Shown piece by piece: positions 1-12,944 of a stretch of 64,000 bases of DNA. The position numbers and the translations under genes were made by a program. The DNA comes from Ptiloglossa arizonensis (taxonomy: Eukaryota; Arthropoda; Insecta; Hymenoptera; Colletidae), in contig NC_135058.1 in assembly GCF_051014685.1 (NCBI RefSeq), forward strand, positions 12,712,811 to 12,776,810. The letters are read 5' to 3'. Under the pieces are notes generated by a model. That model made no database searches. It saw only the letters and a list, made by a program, of their open reading frames with translations, and was not told the origin of the DNA. The first letter of the stretch is position 1; each line of letters begins with the position of its first letter.

Positions 1-3000
1 GATAAATTTCCGTTCTTCTCGGGCGCGGAATTGTCCTGGTAGGATCGTAACGATGGTTATCAACGGTGACGAAGAAAATTTCGTGAACGCAGACACGACA
101 AGTGGGCCAAACTTCCGCGCACGTCCGTGTTTATTGCACGTGACCGGCATCGCGAAACCATTTTTTTTTTTCCTTTCTGCGCGCTCTTTTATGCGAGCAC
201 GGATATTTACGTGCCGGGCGATAAAGTTCCTTCTGCCACCACGGTATGCGCACGAAAATTTCGGCGATCTGTCAACGCGATGAAAATACGTGCCTTTCGT
301 TGCACTTTATTCCCGATTACGAGATAACATTTTTGCGAAGATTTTCACAACCACCTGGTGTCTTCGATACGACACAGAGATTGAATTCGAACGGTCGAGA
401 ATTGAATGAAAATATCGACGCGACTGGTACGCGCAATCAGAGCGATTTAAAAAAAAAAACAATGATCGCGAACCTTCTTCGAAATGTTCCCCGGAAACAG
501 CTCGAATACGTAAGACCGTCCAGGTGACGAGAGAGCGAACTTTCTTCGAAGACTCTCGAAAGATCGAAACAAAGAACAAAGAGTAACGACAGTGTATCGA
601 TTTTTCACTGTTCGATCATTGCCAACTTGTTACATTTACTGTATATTATACTCAACGCTTATACTCGATCCATCATCACCGAGTGAACCGACGTCCGTTG
701 AAAATACTTTCGAAGGTGTAGAAACCTTTTCCTAAAAACAGGACACTCGTTTTCGAAGCGTCAGAAACGTGTCGACACGTTCGTTCGTCTTGGGCTTCAC
801 CCTTTCTCTCGAAAAAAAAGAAGCAAATGCTAACGATAATAATAAGAAAAACACGCGACAATTATTAACTCGAATCAGCAACCACGTCAATTAACATGCG
901 ACTCGCTCGACTAGGGTTCGCGCGAGGTGATTCTTGAGTGGCAGGATTGTTTCACGGGAGCGACGTTTCTGTTTCCGTGCTCATTATCGGGTTTCGAACC
1001 CGGCACGCAGACACGATCGGTTGTCAGCCGTCCAATGAGACTACCCGTCGACGACCGTTCAACGATTTTACGGTCCTGAGATCGATTGAGACATTCGACG
1101 ACAATGTACGAAACAACCACGCTCGCGCGCGGCTAACTAGTCGCTTTACGTAAATGGAGCGTTGAGAAAAAGGGGAATGTGTCAAGTATGCGGCGGGATA
1201 ACGACGTTACAACCGACGAATCGCCGGTAAAAATCTTCCAGAAACGATGAACGAGGCGTGGGTAACGTCGAGGCTGGCGCACGCGAGCAACGAAGACCTG
1301 TCGCGAATACCTTTTTCATATAGTCACCGTCGATCGGTAAAAAGCAGGTTTTTCCATAAACATTTCCGTCCTGGTGTTACATCAGTTGCATTCCCAACGA
1401 AATAACTGAAATACGCGCGTGTATTCGCACTCTGTGCGCGAATTGTATAATTTCCACCGATCGCGAACACCGAGTGCGATCTTCTCTCTAATGTGGACGA
1501 ATTTTAATTATTATGGTATTCGTGTCCCGTTCGCGATGGCCGATAGCTTTGAAAATAGTGACGACAATCTCGTATTTGTTACGTTCGTGGATTGGTTCGT
1601 GACGAGGAACGGTCCGAGCCATCGGTTGTCTTTAACCGAGGGTCGGTCGAGAATTTGTTTTCGGAATTAGTTTAGGGAATTCTTGAGAGGTTTGCGATAC
1701 TTTCGTGTTGATAAACGAAGCAGCTAGGAAGACAATTTTCTCTCGGTTCGGGTCTATCGGGCTGTACCAATTTCAATTTTTCTTTTACGGAGAACTCTAT
1801 GAAAGAGTCTCACTCGCGATTCTCGTTAAGATTGAAGGAGTACGGTAATTTTCTAAAGGTAGACGAGTTGCCTGGGTCCGAAAATGGAACGAAATTCATC
1901 GATTCGATCCATCACGGTCATTTTCTAAAGGCAGATGAGTTTTGTCTAACTCCGAAAGAGACGAAACTTACGGAACGAAATCAGTTAACGTATCTTCTCG
2001 CGGGATCGTTACACACAGAGCTTTCTAAATCCGGCAATTCGCGAAACAAAATCGTTCTGCCACGCCTATTGCTCGAAACGGTTGAATCTAATCCGTGTAT
2101 TAATGACTCAATCTTCAACCGCGCGTTGAAGTACTAAAAACCATATAAGTACGAGGCCATTAAATTAAATTACCCCGAATGAGATATTAGTGGCTTTCAC
2201 GGGCCAGTATATACTTCATTTGTCGTTGGATGGCGGGCGTTTCTCGAATATTAAGCTCAGCTAGGAAAGGGTTGCGACTAGTCTGGACAGCTCGATCGAC
2301 AGAGACATAAATTTATGATTGGAAACAAAATTATAAGATCAGTACGGACGAAATGTGTAATGGCAATGTCTGTATTTGATTACACATAAAAAGGTTCATC
2401 ATATTTCTGACATCTTATGAAACTGTTTTTGCCATAGTCCGGGCATTTCCACTCGGTGCGTTATTCCTGACCATATCGAAAGGTGATTTAACCTGTTCGT
2501 TTTTATTTCTTTCAATAAGGGGTCAGTTGTTCCGTTTTCCTCCTCGGGTTTCCATTTTTACCTTGGACGCAATTATATCGATATTATTTCGGGATTTTTG
2601 ACAATTCGAAATTTGGGTCGAGAGGTAATATATGAAACTTTTATAATAGATTTGTATTTTCGGTACGATAGAAATTTACCTCCAGTTCCTGTACTCGTAA
2701 CTTCGAGTGTCCGACCATAAGAGGAAACAACCCCTTAGGGTTCGACCAGGAATTCGAGCAACGTTCGATCAGTTGTCCCTATCGAATATATGTATCCATA
2801 GTTTCCTGACGTGTAAATATAAATATTTTCTCAACCGTACAGAAATAATACGTTGTTCAAAGCTTGCAACACTTCTCCACAAAGTGCAAGTTTAAAATCT
2901 CACGTTGCAGAAACGAAGATAGAAAAATGAATCGCAAAAACGATCGTTCTGATTTATTTCCGGGAATGAAAATATTATTTTTCCTTCAGAGACGGTTCTC

Positions 3001-3400
3001 CAAGTGTTGATCCTTTTCATCTAAATTACGAATCCGATTCGTGGTAAACGACTTGAACCAAAACTCGCCACTACTCAGACTAGTAAGTTATCATTTCCAG
3101 ACGATCTTCGATTATAGTTTCTATTTATACGTATCGAGTGGAAAATATTACGATCACGGTGGTCGTAATATTATTCTTATCTTGTAAACATTGAAATAAA
3201 ATGTTGTCAAAGCGCGTAATAATCTGAAGACTTAACTGGTTGAACTGAAGATAACCTGTGCGATAGTGGTGCAGAGATTCGATCTACCTTGAACCGATAG
3301 ATCAAATTGGATCAAAGATAACTCTGACCGCTGAACACGAAAGCAGAGAAACGAACACGATATTCTTGATTGATCTTCAGAAACTGGAATACCCTTTCCC
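1..3400. other. Gene-free left flank
   Basis: No reading frame here has a recognisable domain, plausible splice context or codon-like composition; open frames are short and occur on both strands. The sequence is mixed AT-rich DNA with many CGA/TCG words. The only local structure I could support is the palindrome at 3144-3172, listed separately. It may be intergenic DNA or intron of a gene extending to the left. Confidence 0.5.
3144..3172. repeat. 29-bp near-perfect palindrome
   Basis: A 10-bp perfect arm (AATATTACGA) at 3144-3153 is matched by its reverse complement at 3163-3172. The inner bases also pair with one G-T wobble, so a 13-14 bp stem with a very small loop is possible. No flanking gene explains it. 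It could be a cruciform, a small MITE remnant or chance. Confidence 0.6.
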
Positions 3401-4800
3401 CATTACTCCCTAACAATTCCCTCAGCGTTGAACCATTCAGAACCAACCTGTAAAGTACTACTCGATCCCCAGAGAATCTCCACGAATCTAAGGGAAGTCC
3501 GACGAACCAACAGTGTTAATTCTCCGTTTGTCGCGATCTCGAGGACCCGAGGAGTTCGCGGCAGCTGTCCGTGCAGCGCGCGGTTATCACGGAAGGCCGG
3601 TTTTTCCCGCGATTCGCGAGAGCACACGGCCGCGAGAAGCCTAATTCCCTCGCGGTCGGGGTAGAGGGAGAGCCGCGCTCGGCTCGGCCGCAAAAAGGAA
3701 GGGTGAAAGAGGCGTGCAAAGCGGAACAACGTGATCGTCTGGCGCGGCAGTCGTAGGAGAGCACTCGCGACACACACACGCGGTAACCAGAGAACGCCGC
3801 GGTAGTCCCTTCGCGGTGATCAAGAACGCTCGCGTGCCCGTATATTCGTAACGCGCGAACACGCGCGGTACGGCTCGGTCCACGACGATTTCGCGTAACG
3901 TTCGCTCGCCGCGGCGTGTGTCACGGTAGTGGGACACTGGCGCAGGGCCAATAGGATCCATCGATATAAAGATCCGCGGTCACGCGGCCCGCGAGGCTAC
4001 TACTCGTTTGTTCATCGTCGTCCCAAGTGCACACCAGTGAGTGGACAACAGCCCCCGCGGACACGTTCACGCGCGGTTATGGCCGCGTATCGGTGAAACG
4101 ACCGAGCTGCCGATTGTACTCGAGACCGCTCCGATCCGCGTCGCCGCGCACGGAACACGCCGCGAGATCTCGCGCGTGTCGACTCGCGCGTGTACCGCGC
4201 CTAAACGGAGCCGCGACTCACGCGAACCAACGGAAAATCGGAACCGAGGGGAAGAGAAACAGTGGATGATCCGTGAGTCTCCTTTTCATTCAAAACTAGT
4301 CCGTCGCGTTGGGAATCGATCGTTACGAGGAAGGAACGGTTTTGTTTACACTTTTTTTTTTTATCGTACGACCGTTCCGTGACGGAACGCGCACCGAGAG
4401 TATCTCCGGCGTGCGACGATACCATCGGGACGTCGGTCGGGGGCGTCAGGGGAGGGGCCGCCTCGGACGTATCGTTTTCCAAGTAAGAAGAGAATTGCCG
4501 GGAACTCGACGATAAAAGGCCCAACGCACCGCTAACGGGAAAGTACGTACGTCCGTTTCCTGGTATTTTAGATCTCTCGTTCGATTTAACGCTTTTCACC
4601 TTGCGCGCACACCGCCGAGCCGCCCGTGGAAATTTATATAACACGGACGGTACGTACGGCCGCGATATCGTGAATCATCGCGCGGATAGCGGTATATCTC
4701 GCGTACGCGGTTCACGGGGGAGGGCAGGAGTTAAAGGATCCGTGAGTCCTTGCACCGGCATGAATATTTATCGTCGTACGGTGAAAGAAGGACAGGGAGA
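3400..4800 (+). promoter_or_regulatory. GC/CpG-rich island, candidate promoter and leader exon
   Basis: Base composition changes sharply to GC- and CpG-rich. A TATAAA element lies at 3965-3970. Downstream are three splice-donor-like sites on the + strand: CCA|GTGAGT with GT at 4037, and two copies of GATCCGTGAGTC at 4268-4279 and 4737-4748 (GT at 4273 and 4742). Open frames here look like GC-driven shadows. One reading is a promoter with alternative non-coding first exons for the gene whose coding exon starts at 24382, which would mean a first intron of about 20 kb. A separate gene or a non-coding transcript is equally possible. RNA evidence would decide. Confidence 0.35.
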
Positions 4801-5030
4801 TTATACTTTTTCGTCCACGTGCGCCGTGATCGTAAGAGAAATATGTATATACATGTACCGTCGTAGCGGCGAGAAACGGCCACTGGAGCAAACAGACGAC
4901 GATACAAGGAACCGGATCGAAGGACTCGAATAATGAATGACCAATGAACTTAACGAGTGATATTATTATACAGAGTCGAAGCTTTCACAAATCGACGACG
5001 CCAAGTATTCCCGTGCAACTGGTGGCATTT

Positions 5031-5060
5031 AAATAGATAGATAGATAGATAGGATAGATA
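5031..5060. repeat. GATA-type microsatellite
   Basis: About six tandem copies of TAGA/GATA with one interruption. It is a simple tetranucleotide repeat with no coding role visible. Confidence 0.8.
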
Positions 5061-7330
5061 CTACGGGCACCGTTTATCGGTACGATGATAAATTGTCAAT
5101 TTTCACCGTGGGACTTTTCGTTTTACGAAATCTCGGCCGCCTTCACGCCGGGGAACTGGAGCGCGTTGAAACGCTTCCTAGAAACGTTGCCCCGTTCCAC
5201 GACGGGATGTAGATTATTATTATTCATAAATAGAGGGAAGATCGTTGAGCGCAGGGGAAACGTATCTCGGGGTCCCCAACGCGGAAACCCAGCTTCCACG
5301 CGTACCACGTGAAAATCCCGAACAACCGGTACACGGCTCGAAACACCGTGAAACAGCTCATTCTGCTGTCAATGAATCCACACGACGTGGATTTTCTCGC
5401 ACGGCTCCTCGGTTCTTAATGGTATCCGGTCAGTGCGCGAAAGTTCAGATTTCCGGCAGATCTCCTACAGAAACTCGTTCACGTGTCCGTTTAATTGCGA
5501 CGGATTTGTCATTAACGCAACGGGGATCGCGGTGTGTGCTTCCTATTCACAGTTAAGCGCTTTCACTTTGACATAACTGCTGCGCCGATGAAAAATAAGG
5601 TATAAAACACGTGGTCGGTCGGTGTTTTTCTAACCGTGTAACAGGTACGACGGATCTTGTGCTAACGCGAGATACACTTCCGATTACGACCTCTTAACGA
5701 ACAGAAAGTTGTTTTATGAAGATTGAACGATCCGCGGGCAATGCTTCTTGCGAAGCTTTTAGATTCCGTGTCCGATCCATCGAGGAAAGTATTGAATTTT
5801 TTGCCACGAAAATGGTTCAACGTCGAACACTCCAGCTGCCACTTTTAAAACGCGATCTTTCATTTCTTTAACGATCGTTAAGAACGGATAAATGTTCCCT
5901 ATCGTGCCTTGCGATATCAATAATGTAGGAAAAGTATTCGCGATTCGACGATGCAAATTATTGCAATTTTACAGAGCAAAGTATCGCGGTTGGACGATGT
6001 TGGAGACTTTGTTATTTTATCGTGTACAAATTCGAACGTTTAATTACGTATTCGGTAATCGACCTTACGGTTTATTTTAACCCACGGTGTTCCAGGTATT
6101 CCGACTACTCGTTTTCTACCCATTAGAATTTCGATAGAATTTGAAACTTTTTGTTTCCGTTTTAAAATTCCACCGCGAATACGTGCACGCGTTATTGTTG
6201 CTCACTGTTGCCTCTTTGTCCCATTGCACGACGTTTAACAGCTCCTTAGAGCAATTCTCCACGTGCAGGTAAACGACAATTACTTGCACGTGTCTGTTTA
6301 GTATATTCAAAATACAGACGGAATCCCAATACGTGGTCGTCGTTTCAGAGCCGGACTCGGGACAAAAGAGTAACTTGAAAAAAATTCATAGAAACGTGTA
6401 TCCTGTTTGACTGTGCATGCAAATTACCAATTTTGTACTATGGTAGCCAATGGGAACGTTTTTTCTTTTTTTTTATCATTTTAGTATGCCGAATTCACCT
6501 GTGAAGTTGCGGACAAATTTTATAAAACCCCTTGTATCGACTTAAGAATTCCGAGTGAAACACTTATCCGGTACCGATTTACCAAAAATTGTGAAGTTCT
6601 TCTTCGTTGTCGAATACTTCGCGAACGATCGTGTAGGTACACTTGTAGTGCTCACCTTGTTACGCTACTCGATGTAATTCGATCCGGAGAACAAATTTAT
6701 TCGATCGAATCCTGAAAAGTGACTCAAGTATCAAAAATAATAATAATACGGTGTATCTAATACTGTACGATTCTACCTGGACATTTAATTTATACAACAT
6801 GAACATCTACCAAAATATCAACGATCCAATTTAAACGACTCCCTAATTACTCCGAACAATACGTAAGATCACTCTTCGAGGCAAATAGAAATTCTTTTGC
6901 ATCTCGAGAATTTTCCAGCAATCTCTCGAGACCGCGATCTCTAAATTCCTCGGTGCAACGCACAGGGGATATATCCTCGGCACACTTGTAGCCATCTATT
7001 ACCATACAACAAACACGAAAAGGAATACAGGCTGAAATTGATTGCCAGCGTTGCGTATCTCCGAGACTGACACAATTAGCGTGCCGCTAACGCGAACGAA
7101 CGATCGTTAATATCTGTATCTCGTGGATGAAACGTGTCATCCGGCTTGTACACCGATCGTCGGGCAATTAAATTGGAATTGTGACAAACGGCTGTGCCCG
7201 TTTCGCGATTATTGCCACTGTGAACTCCCTAGCAGCCTGTTGAGCAACGTGTCCTTGCTTCGACTGGTCTAAGATCGGCGTACGATACAAGAGACGAGGT
7301 AAATCGCCGATCTAGAAATCTCATTTCCAT
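5061..7330. other. Gene-free stretch
   Basis: AT-rich sequence with no supported exon, RNA gene or repeat. Open frames are short and overlap on both strands. Confidence 0.5.
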
Positions 7331-7337
7331 CGAGGAC

Positions 7338-7919
7338 TTCTTCTTCGAGTTATCTCGTAGAAGAAGACACATCGTTGCACAGTGGATGAAAGAATCTCGT
7401 TCTTCTTCGAGTTATCTCGTAGAAGAAGACACATCGTGGCACAGTGGATGAAAGAATCTTCTTCGAGTTGTCTTGTGGAAAAAAAACCATCGTGGAGTAG
7501 TGGACGAAAGAATCTTCTTCGAGTTATCTCTTAGAAGGAGAAGCATCGTGGTACAGTGGATGAAAGAATCTTCTTCTTCGAATTATCTTGTAGAAAAAAA
7601 AACCATCGTGGTACAGAGGATGAAAGAATCTCCTTCTTCGAATTATCTTGTAGAAAAAAAAACCATCGTGGTACAGAGGATGAAAGAATCTTCTTCTTCG
7701 AGTTATCTCGTAGAAAAAGAACCATCGCGATACAAAAGAATCTTCTTCTTCGAGTTATCTCGTAGAAGAAGAAACATCGTGGTACGATGGATGAGAGAAT
7801 CTTCTTCTTCGAGTTGTCTTGTAGAAAAAGAACCATCGTGGTACAGAGGATGAAAGAATCTTCCTCGTCGAGTTGTCTCGCAGAAGAAGAAACATCGTGG
7901 TACAGTGGATGAAAAAATC
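7338..7919. repeat. ~60-bp tandem repeat, about 10 copies
   Basis: About ten head-to-tail units of 52-62 bp. Each contains a CTTCTTCGAGTTATCTCGTAG core, then a purine run, then CATCGTGGTACAGTGGATG and GAAAGAATC. Two neighbouring units are exactly 60 bp and nearly identical, while the edge units are more diverged, as in a minisatellite growing by unequal exchange. Because most spacings are near multiples of three, long open frames appear on both strands (for example about 150 codons on the minus strand over 7531-7986). They carry only the repeat's own translation and no domain, so I do not call a gene. Confidence 0.85.
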
Positions 7920-9737
7920 GGGCGAGCAACGACAGAATCATGGAGATCGGGGCACCGGAACCGCAACCACTTATCAACTTACGCAATTTGCTCTTTATGT
8001 TGAACGACGGAGGGGAAAAGAATCATAACCGCACAGAGAAAGTGGCACGTCTAGCGATATAAATCGTATCTTGTAACATTAAACGGTTTATCAACGAGAA
8101 CAGGGTCGAACGTGTTTCCCAACGTCGGAATTTGAAATTGGACCACCACCGGGTGATGCTGGGGGCAACCAGGGGAGTGTACGAGAGATAATTGTTTTTG
8201 AAGAAATTCCGCGTTCGATCCGCTCCACTATGATTTACTCTCGAGCGCGATCGTGCTCGTATTATAATTTCATTTTTTCCCCCTAGTTTCGCGCGGGCTA
8301 AATCGTCTCTTTTGTAGCTTTGTTTTCGTTCCCTGTTCAATGTACCGAGTTAAATAGAACGAATATTGGAAGTGTTTAAATATTCGTTTATTTGTTACTT
8401 TACTCGCCGGAGGATTCGTTAATGTTTTAACGAGCGCACGATTGAGATTGTTCAATGACACTGGGAACGTGGCGTACTTTCAAGTCGTTACGGACATTTT
8501 TCCGAGCCGACTCATTTAATGTCAGAAGTCCATTAGCTGTGGAATTATTAGAAAAGATGTAATAATAAACATAAAGGATAGCTTCTCCGATTGTTCGATC
8601 TGTCGCTTCGATCGTAAGAGGAATCGTAAATAAAAAAAGAGTGTTGTCGTTGATCAAATTGAGGAAACTACCCCAGACTGCTCTTCGATTCAATCGTATC
8701 GTAAAATTCAAACTACGATTGAAAATTCATCGAATTCGAAATTTAAGGAGTGAAGGTTCGCGATAATCTCTCCGTATGAATATTGCTCAAAAATCGATGA
8801 AAAATATTTTTCTCTCAACCATCGTGCTCTCAAACGTCCACCAACGAAGATCATTTACCTTGCACGACACAGAAATCGAAGTTCACAAGTGATGAAAATG
8901 ATTACTTTCAGTTCCAAAATGTGTGTGTTTTCGAAATACTTCGATCGGTGATACAATATGGAAACAGCTCGCGTTCGAGCAAGTTTCTGTGACTTTTAAC
9001 GTACCTTCCATTGTAAATGTTCCCTGCTCGAAGAACGCTCGCATAATTTGAACCATCCGATGAATTCGACCGATCGTGCTCCATCGCAAGGGTCTCGTAA
9101 CGAGCCAGACTCCCCGTTTCATAGCAAAGGGTTAATACACTGCTCCGGAAGGAACATTATACGATCGCTGGAGCCATTCTCTCCCATATTGGACGACGAC
9201 GAAACGAAGAGTGTTTTATCGGAGATAAAAGTCGGTCCACAAATTACGGACCAACGACCAGCGCACGATGCCGCTAATAAATTCTTATTACCGGCCGTAG
9301 TACAAGGGACCTGTACGAGCGTGTACACCGGGATGCAAAAACGCGAACCGTGGACCTTGGGGTAACCTTCGTCTCGCTGAGCTTTCCCTCCTCTCGTCAA
9401 GCACGCCGGTCCTTAATTGTGTCTATCGGGACGCGCGATATGCAACAACCTCAGCAGGGTTCGAACGAACCGTGGGAATGCGAACGTGTACGAGACGGAG
9501 TGACGACCGAGGAACATGAGCCACGATCGAACGAAAAAGAAAAAAATGAAATCACCGGGGAGCCGAATCTGCGCATCGGGAGCCACCGATCCGATCGTGA
9601 TTCATCGAACCTGTTTAATTCGCAGCCGATAAGACGCGCGAATCGATCCTCGAAACGGAACGAAAGTACGGTGTAAATCAAACGCACGATAGGGGGCTGT
9701 ACCGATACTTTTGAAAATTTATTTCTCTTTCGTATTT
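7920..9737. other. Gene-free stretch
   Basis: No supported coding exon or RNA gene. Open frames around 9048-9687 exist on both strands, with no recognisable domain and no splice context. Confidence 0.45.
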
Positions 9738-10046
9738 GCTTGGTGTCTTGTAGCCTCTGTGTGCGTACGCGTGTAAAAGTAACCGAGCTGCACGACAGTG
9801 TTTTTTAAAGTAGAGAGCGTAGAGTTCAATGGAAAGGGAGAGAAAGAAAATTTTGTAATCTAGAAAAATGTGAAGAACAATTGTGGGAATATATTTTTCT
9901 CGGTGTCTTGTACACTCCTCGTGTGTATGTGTGCAAAAGTAACGGGGCTGTAAGACAGTGTTTTTTAAAGTAGAGTACGTAGAGTTCAATGGAAAGAAAA
10001 TGTTTAAATCCAGAGAAATGTGGAGAACAATTGTGGGAATATATAT
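9738..10046. repeat. Tandem duplication, two ~150-bp units
   Basis: Unit 1 (about 9738-9893) and unit 2 (about 9897-10046) share, in order, GGTGTCTTGTA, a GT-rich patch, AAAAGTAAC, GACAGTGTTTTTTAAAGTAGAG, a CGTAGAGTTCAATGGAAAG block and GAACAATTGTGGGAATATAT. The copies differ by small indels and substitutions. No terminal inverted repeats were noticed. Confidence 0.8.
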
Positions 10047-11678
10047 TTATCTTATATCGTTTTAAATCTATCAATTACCTCGAGCGGGGCAATTTTCTCC
10101 TTTTATATAGGCGTCCTGCAAAAAGTTTGTAAACCGTTGCTGTAAGCGTTTTACCGTGCAGGTGTCAAGCACAGTAAACACATTGCAGGTGGCAACAATA
10201 AAATTTTGTCTTTATTCGTTCGTTTAACCACTTCAGTCCGAACGTACGCGTATAAATTAATAATTTCTCTCTTCTTTCGCTCGATACACTCGAGAGTGTC
10301 GAAATCGCATCAATCGTTAAGGTACCCTCTTCTTGCAACGATTGCGCAAACAATTCTTTGAAATTATTCCGTACCTTAGTACAACATTTTTATCATTTCG
10401 TAATTCGTACAAGTAACGGTGAAAAATTTCGAGCTAACATTTTTAGATAATTTTTGTGTCATAAGATATCAAAAAGTGTCCTAGTTTTTCCGTATTCGGC
10501 CTAGAATGCACCTTCAAGACTACGAATGACGTTCGGTGCATACTGGTCGGTTGCAACCAGCTCGATTTCAGGGATCGTTGGTAATCGTTAAGAAACGGTT
10601 TCAGTAGACCGTACGAAGTCCTTGGTGTAAACAAGGTATATTAAATGTTAATAATCGTCGAAGGGAGCGGCTAAACGCCGACTAATTGGAAGATGACGGT
10701 TAATTGGTGGAAACTAGATGCCTCGGGATCGATTTTTGCCTAATATGGACATTTCAATCGGGATGTCTATTTCAGGTGTCGTGGCGCGGCGTAAGGTCAT
10801 CCTTCGAATCGGTTCTTTCTTAAAATAAATGGTCGAGTTCGTTCTATCCTCGACGCGAAGCTTGTAACGCTTCGGAGCGAAGGCAAACGGGTGAGCGAAC
10901 AGGAACAGAAAATTGTTTGCAGACGTGTTGATGAAATTAGCAGGGACGTATTTATTGTGCATATTATTGCACCGTCGGGGATCTGTCGATTTTCTGAGCT
11001 CGAATATGCGACGAAGCTGCACGATTATTAACCCTTCGTCGCGTCATTTTGACGCTAGAAACGTTTTCCAATTTAAAGAAAGACTTAGGTATTTATAGCT
11101 GTGTCTTTAGAATTGTAGACAGAATTATAAAGGCAACGTGATGTTTCATTTACCAAATAATTATTGAAAACAAATAAATAAAGAGAAACGTATGGTACGT
11201 TCAGCAATAGCTTATCATTTTACAATACTGCCGTACCATAGAATGTGCATCGCAGTTAATGGTACTTGCACTTGAGTATCTTAGTAAATATGCATATTAT
11301 CACACTACAGTTGTACCAACAGTTGGAGCGACAAAAGGTGAAAATTTACATGACATACTGACCGCATTGGGAATATTTTAAGATTAAAAATTCAGTCCAT
11401 TGTTCGATTTTTTTCAGCACTTCAGGTATCCATAATTTAAAAAAAAAAAAGAAAACAATTGTTTCATATTATTCGTTCTTTTCTATCGCTCGAGCTGAAT
11501 ATACGTTTCATACCTAATGGTAATGGTTCGAAAGAATATGTTTCTTCAAAATTTTCTTATATACAAATACATGTTCTTTTCTCTCGCGTGTTGCACATTG
11601 CTTCAATATTCGATCATTTTAATAATATGATCTTACAGTGAGCTAAAACTGTATAATTTAAAATTAGAGGTCATGTTC
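10047..11678. other. Gene-free stretch
   Basis: No coding exon, RNA gene or clear repeat recognised. Confidence 0.45.
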
Positions 11679-11833
11679 CATAATTATGTCTCTTAGCGGT
11701 AATGCATCGTCTAAAACGACTAATGATAACTTGCGTCGTTCTATCAACGATTTCTGGAGTAATAACAATTTTCTCTTAGCTTTCACCTAAAGAAAAAGTT
11801 CAATGGTGTAAGGTCCGGTGCGCAAGGTGGCCA
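11679..11833 (-). pseudogene. Decayed Tc1/mariner-like transposase C-terminal fragment
   Basis: Read on the minus strand from 11833, the first codons give WPPCAPDLTPLNFFF. This matches the WPPRSPDLTPxDFFLWG signature around the last catalytic acidic residue of insect IS630/Tc1/mariner-type transposases. The frame then breaks with stops. A different frame further down reads PEIVDRTTQVIISRFRRC, resembling the usual tail of these proteins (a promoter-distal helix with a conserved Arg/Cys). Frameshift and stops mean the fragment is dead. No intact N-terminal part or terminal repeats were found nearby. The family match comes from pattern memory, not a search. Confidence 0.6.
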
Positions 11834-12944
11834 TATTGTGTGCTCATTACGTATGTTATTACGAAACATCGGTGACCTTTGATTTTAAATTCTGGAGTTC
11901 TAGGTCATTTTAGGGTCTCGTTATTATAATGGCCGAATGCATATTAATGTCAAGTACAACACGCAACAAAAAACAAGTGAAACTTACATGTAAAGAAACA
12001 TCGGTGACCTTGATGACTCGATGGAAAAAAGAACAGAGAAAATTCATCTTGCAACATATTCAGCCTTGTTATCAAATTTTTTTTTATATCACAGTTCGTA
12101 CAATAATCTTGGTCGAATCAGAGATATTTGTAGCTCTGGACCAATATATCGTGGCATTTAATGGCTACACCGTTTGGAATAATTAGGATTTTCGAAACTA
12201 TCGGGAACGGTATGATAATCTGAATTTAATATTCCACGTATGGTTTTTGCAGCGTTGAAAATATTGGTTACGTCATTTGTGTGGGTGAATCTCCAATTAT
12301 ATCTCGAGAGATCTCTCGATCGCGATTTCAGCCAGAGATCCGCAAAATAATTTTCGACGGGAGATGTATAAATGTCGGGACGAAATTTCGTCATTTGTTT
12401 GCAACAATAAATCCGTGGAAAAAAATTTGAACGAAGGATGATGATCTGTGCACGGTGGAAAAAAATTGGGCCGTTAACCTTGTCTGACCGGTACAGCTTT
12501 TACAGTCGCAACAAAAACGTAAACCGGTACTGGCCGCGTGCGCCATACGCGTCCCGATAACCTCTGCACAATGCACACCGACCGTTTGTAATAAAATAGC
12601 ATTGACATTCGGTGAACTACACATTTTCACCATCGAAAACAATTTCCCCCTCGGAGAAAATATTACAAATTTCGTGAAAATGTTCCAACGTTCGCGAACG
12701 AAAATTTTCCATCGAGGCACGCACGGAACTCGAGATCTCGAAATATAAACGAGGCTGCGATAAGAATTATCAGGCGTCACGTTGAACGTCGAATGGAACA
12801 AAAATTGTACAATGTTTCCAAATCCAAAATACACAATTATTTACACAACTTTTACTAAACTCTGGGTTAATCTCCACGCAAGCTTTCACAGTTTCCAAGT
12901 TTACATTCCCAATCGTGCGTTTCGATTCATTTTAAATATAAACT

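Noticed and set aside
975..1065. tRNA-like segment on the minus strand: B-box-like GGGTTCGAAACCC and A-box-like TAGTCTCATTGG
   Set aside because: The acceptor arms do not pair, and the only anticodon-stem candidate leaves an 8-base loop. At best it is a tRNA-derived relic.
7338..7919. CRISPR-like regular repeat
   Set aside because: Units are contiguous and diverging with no unique spacers; this is a eukaryotic minisatellite.
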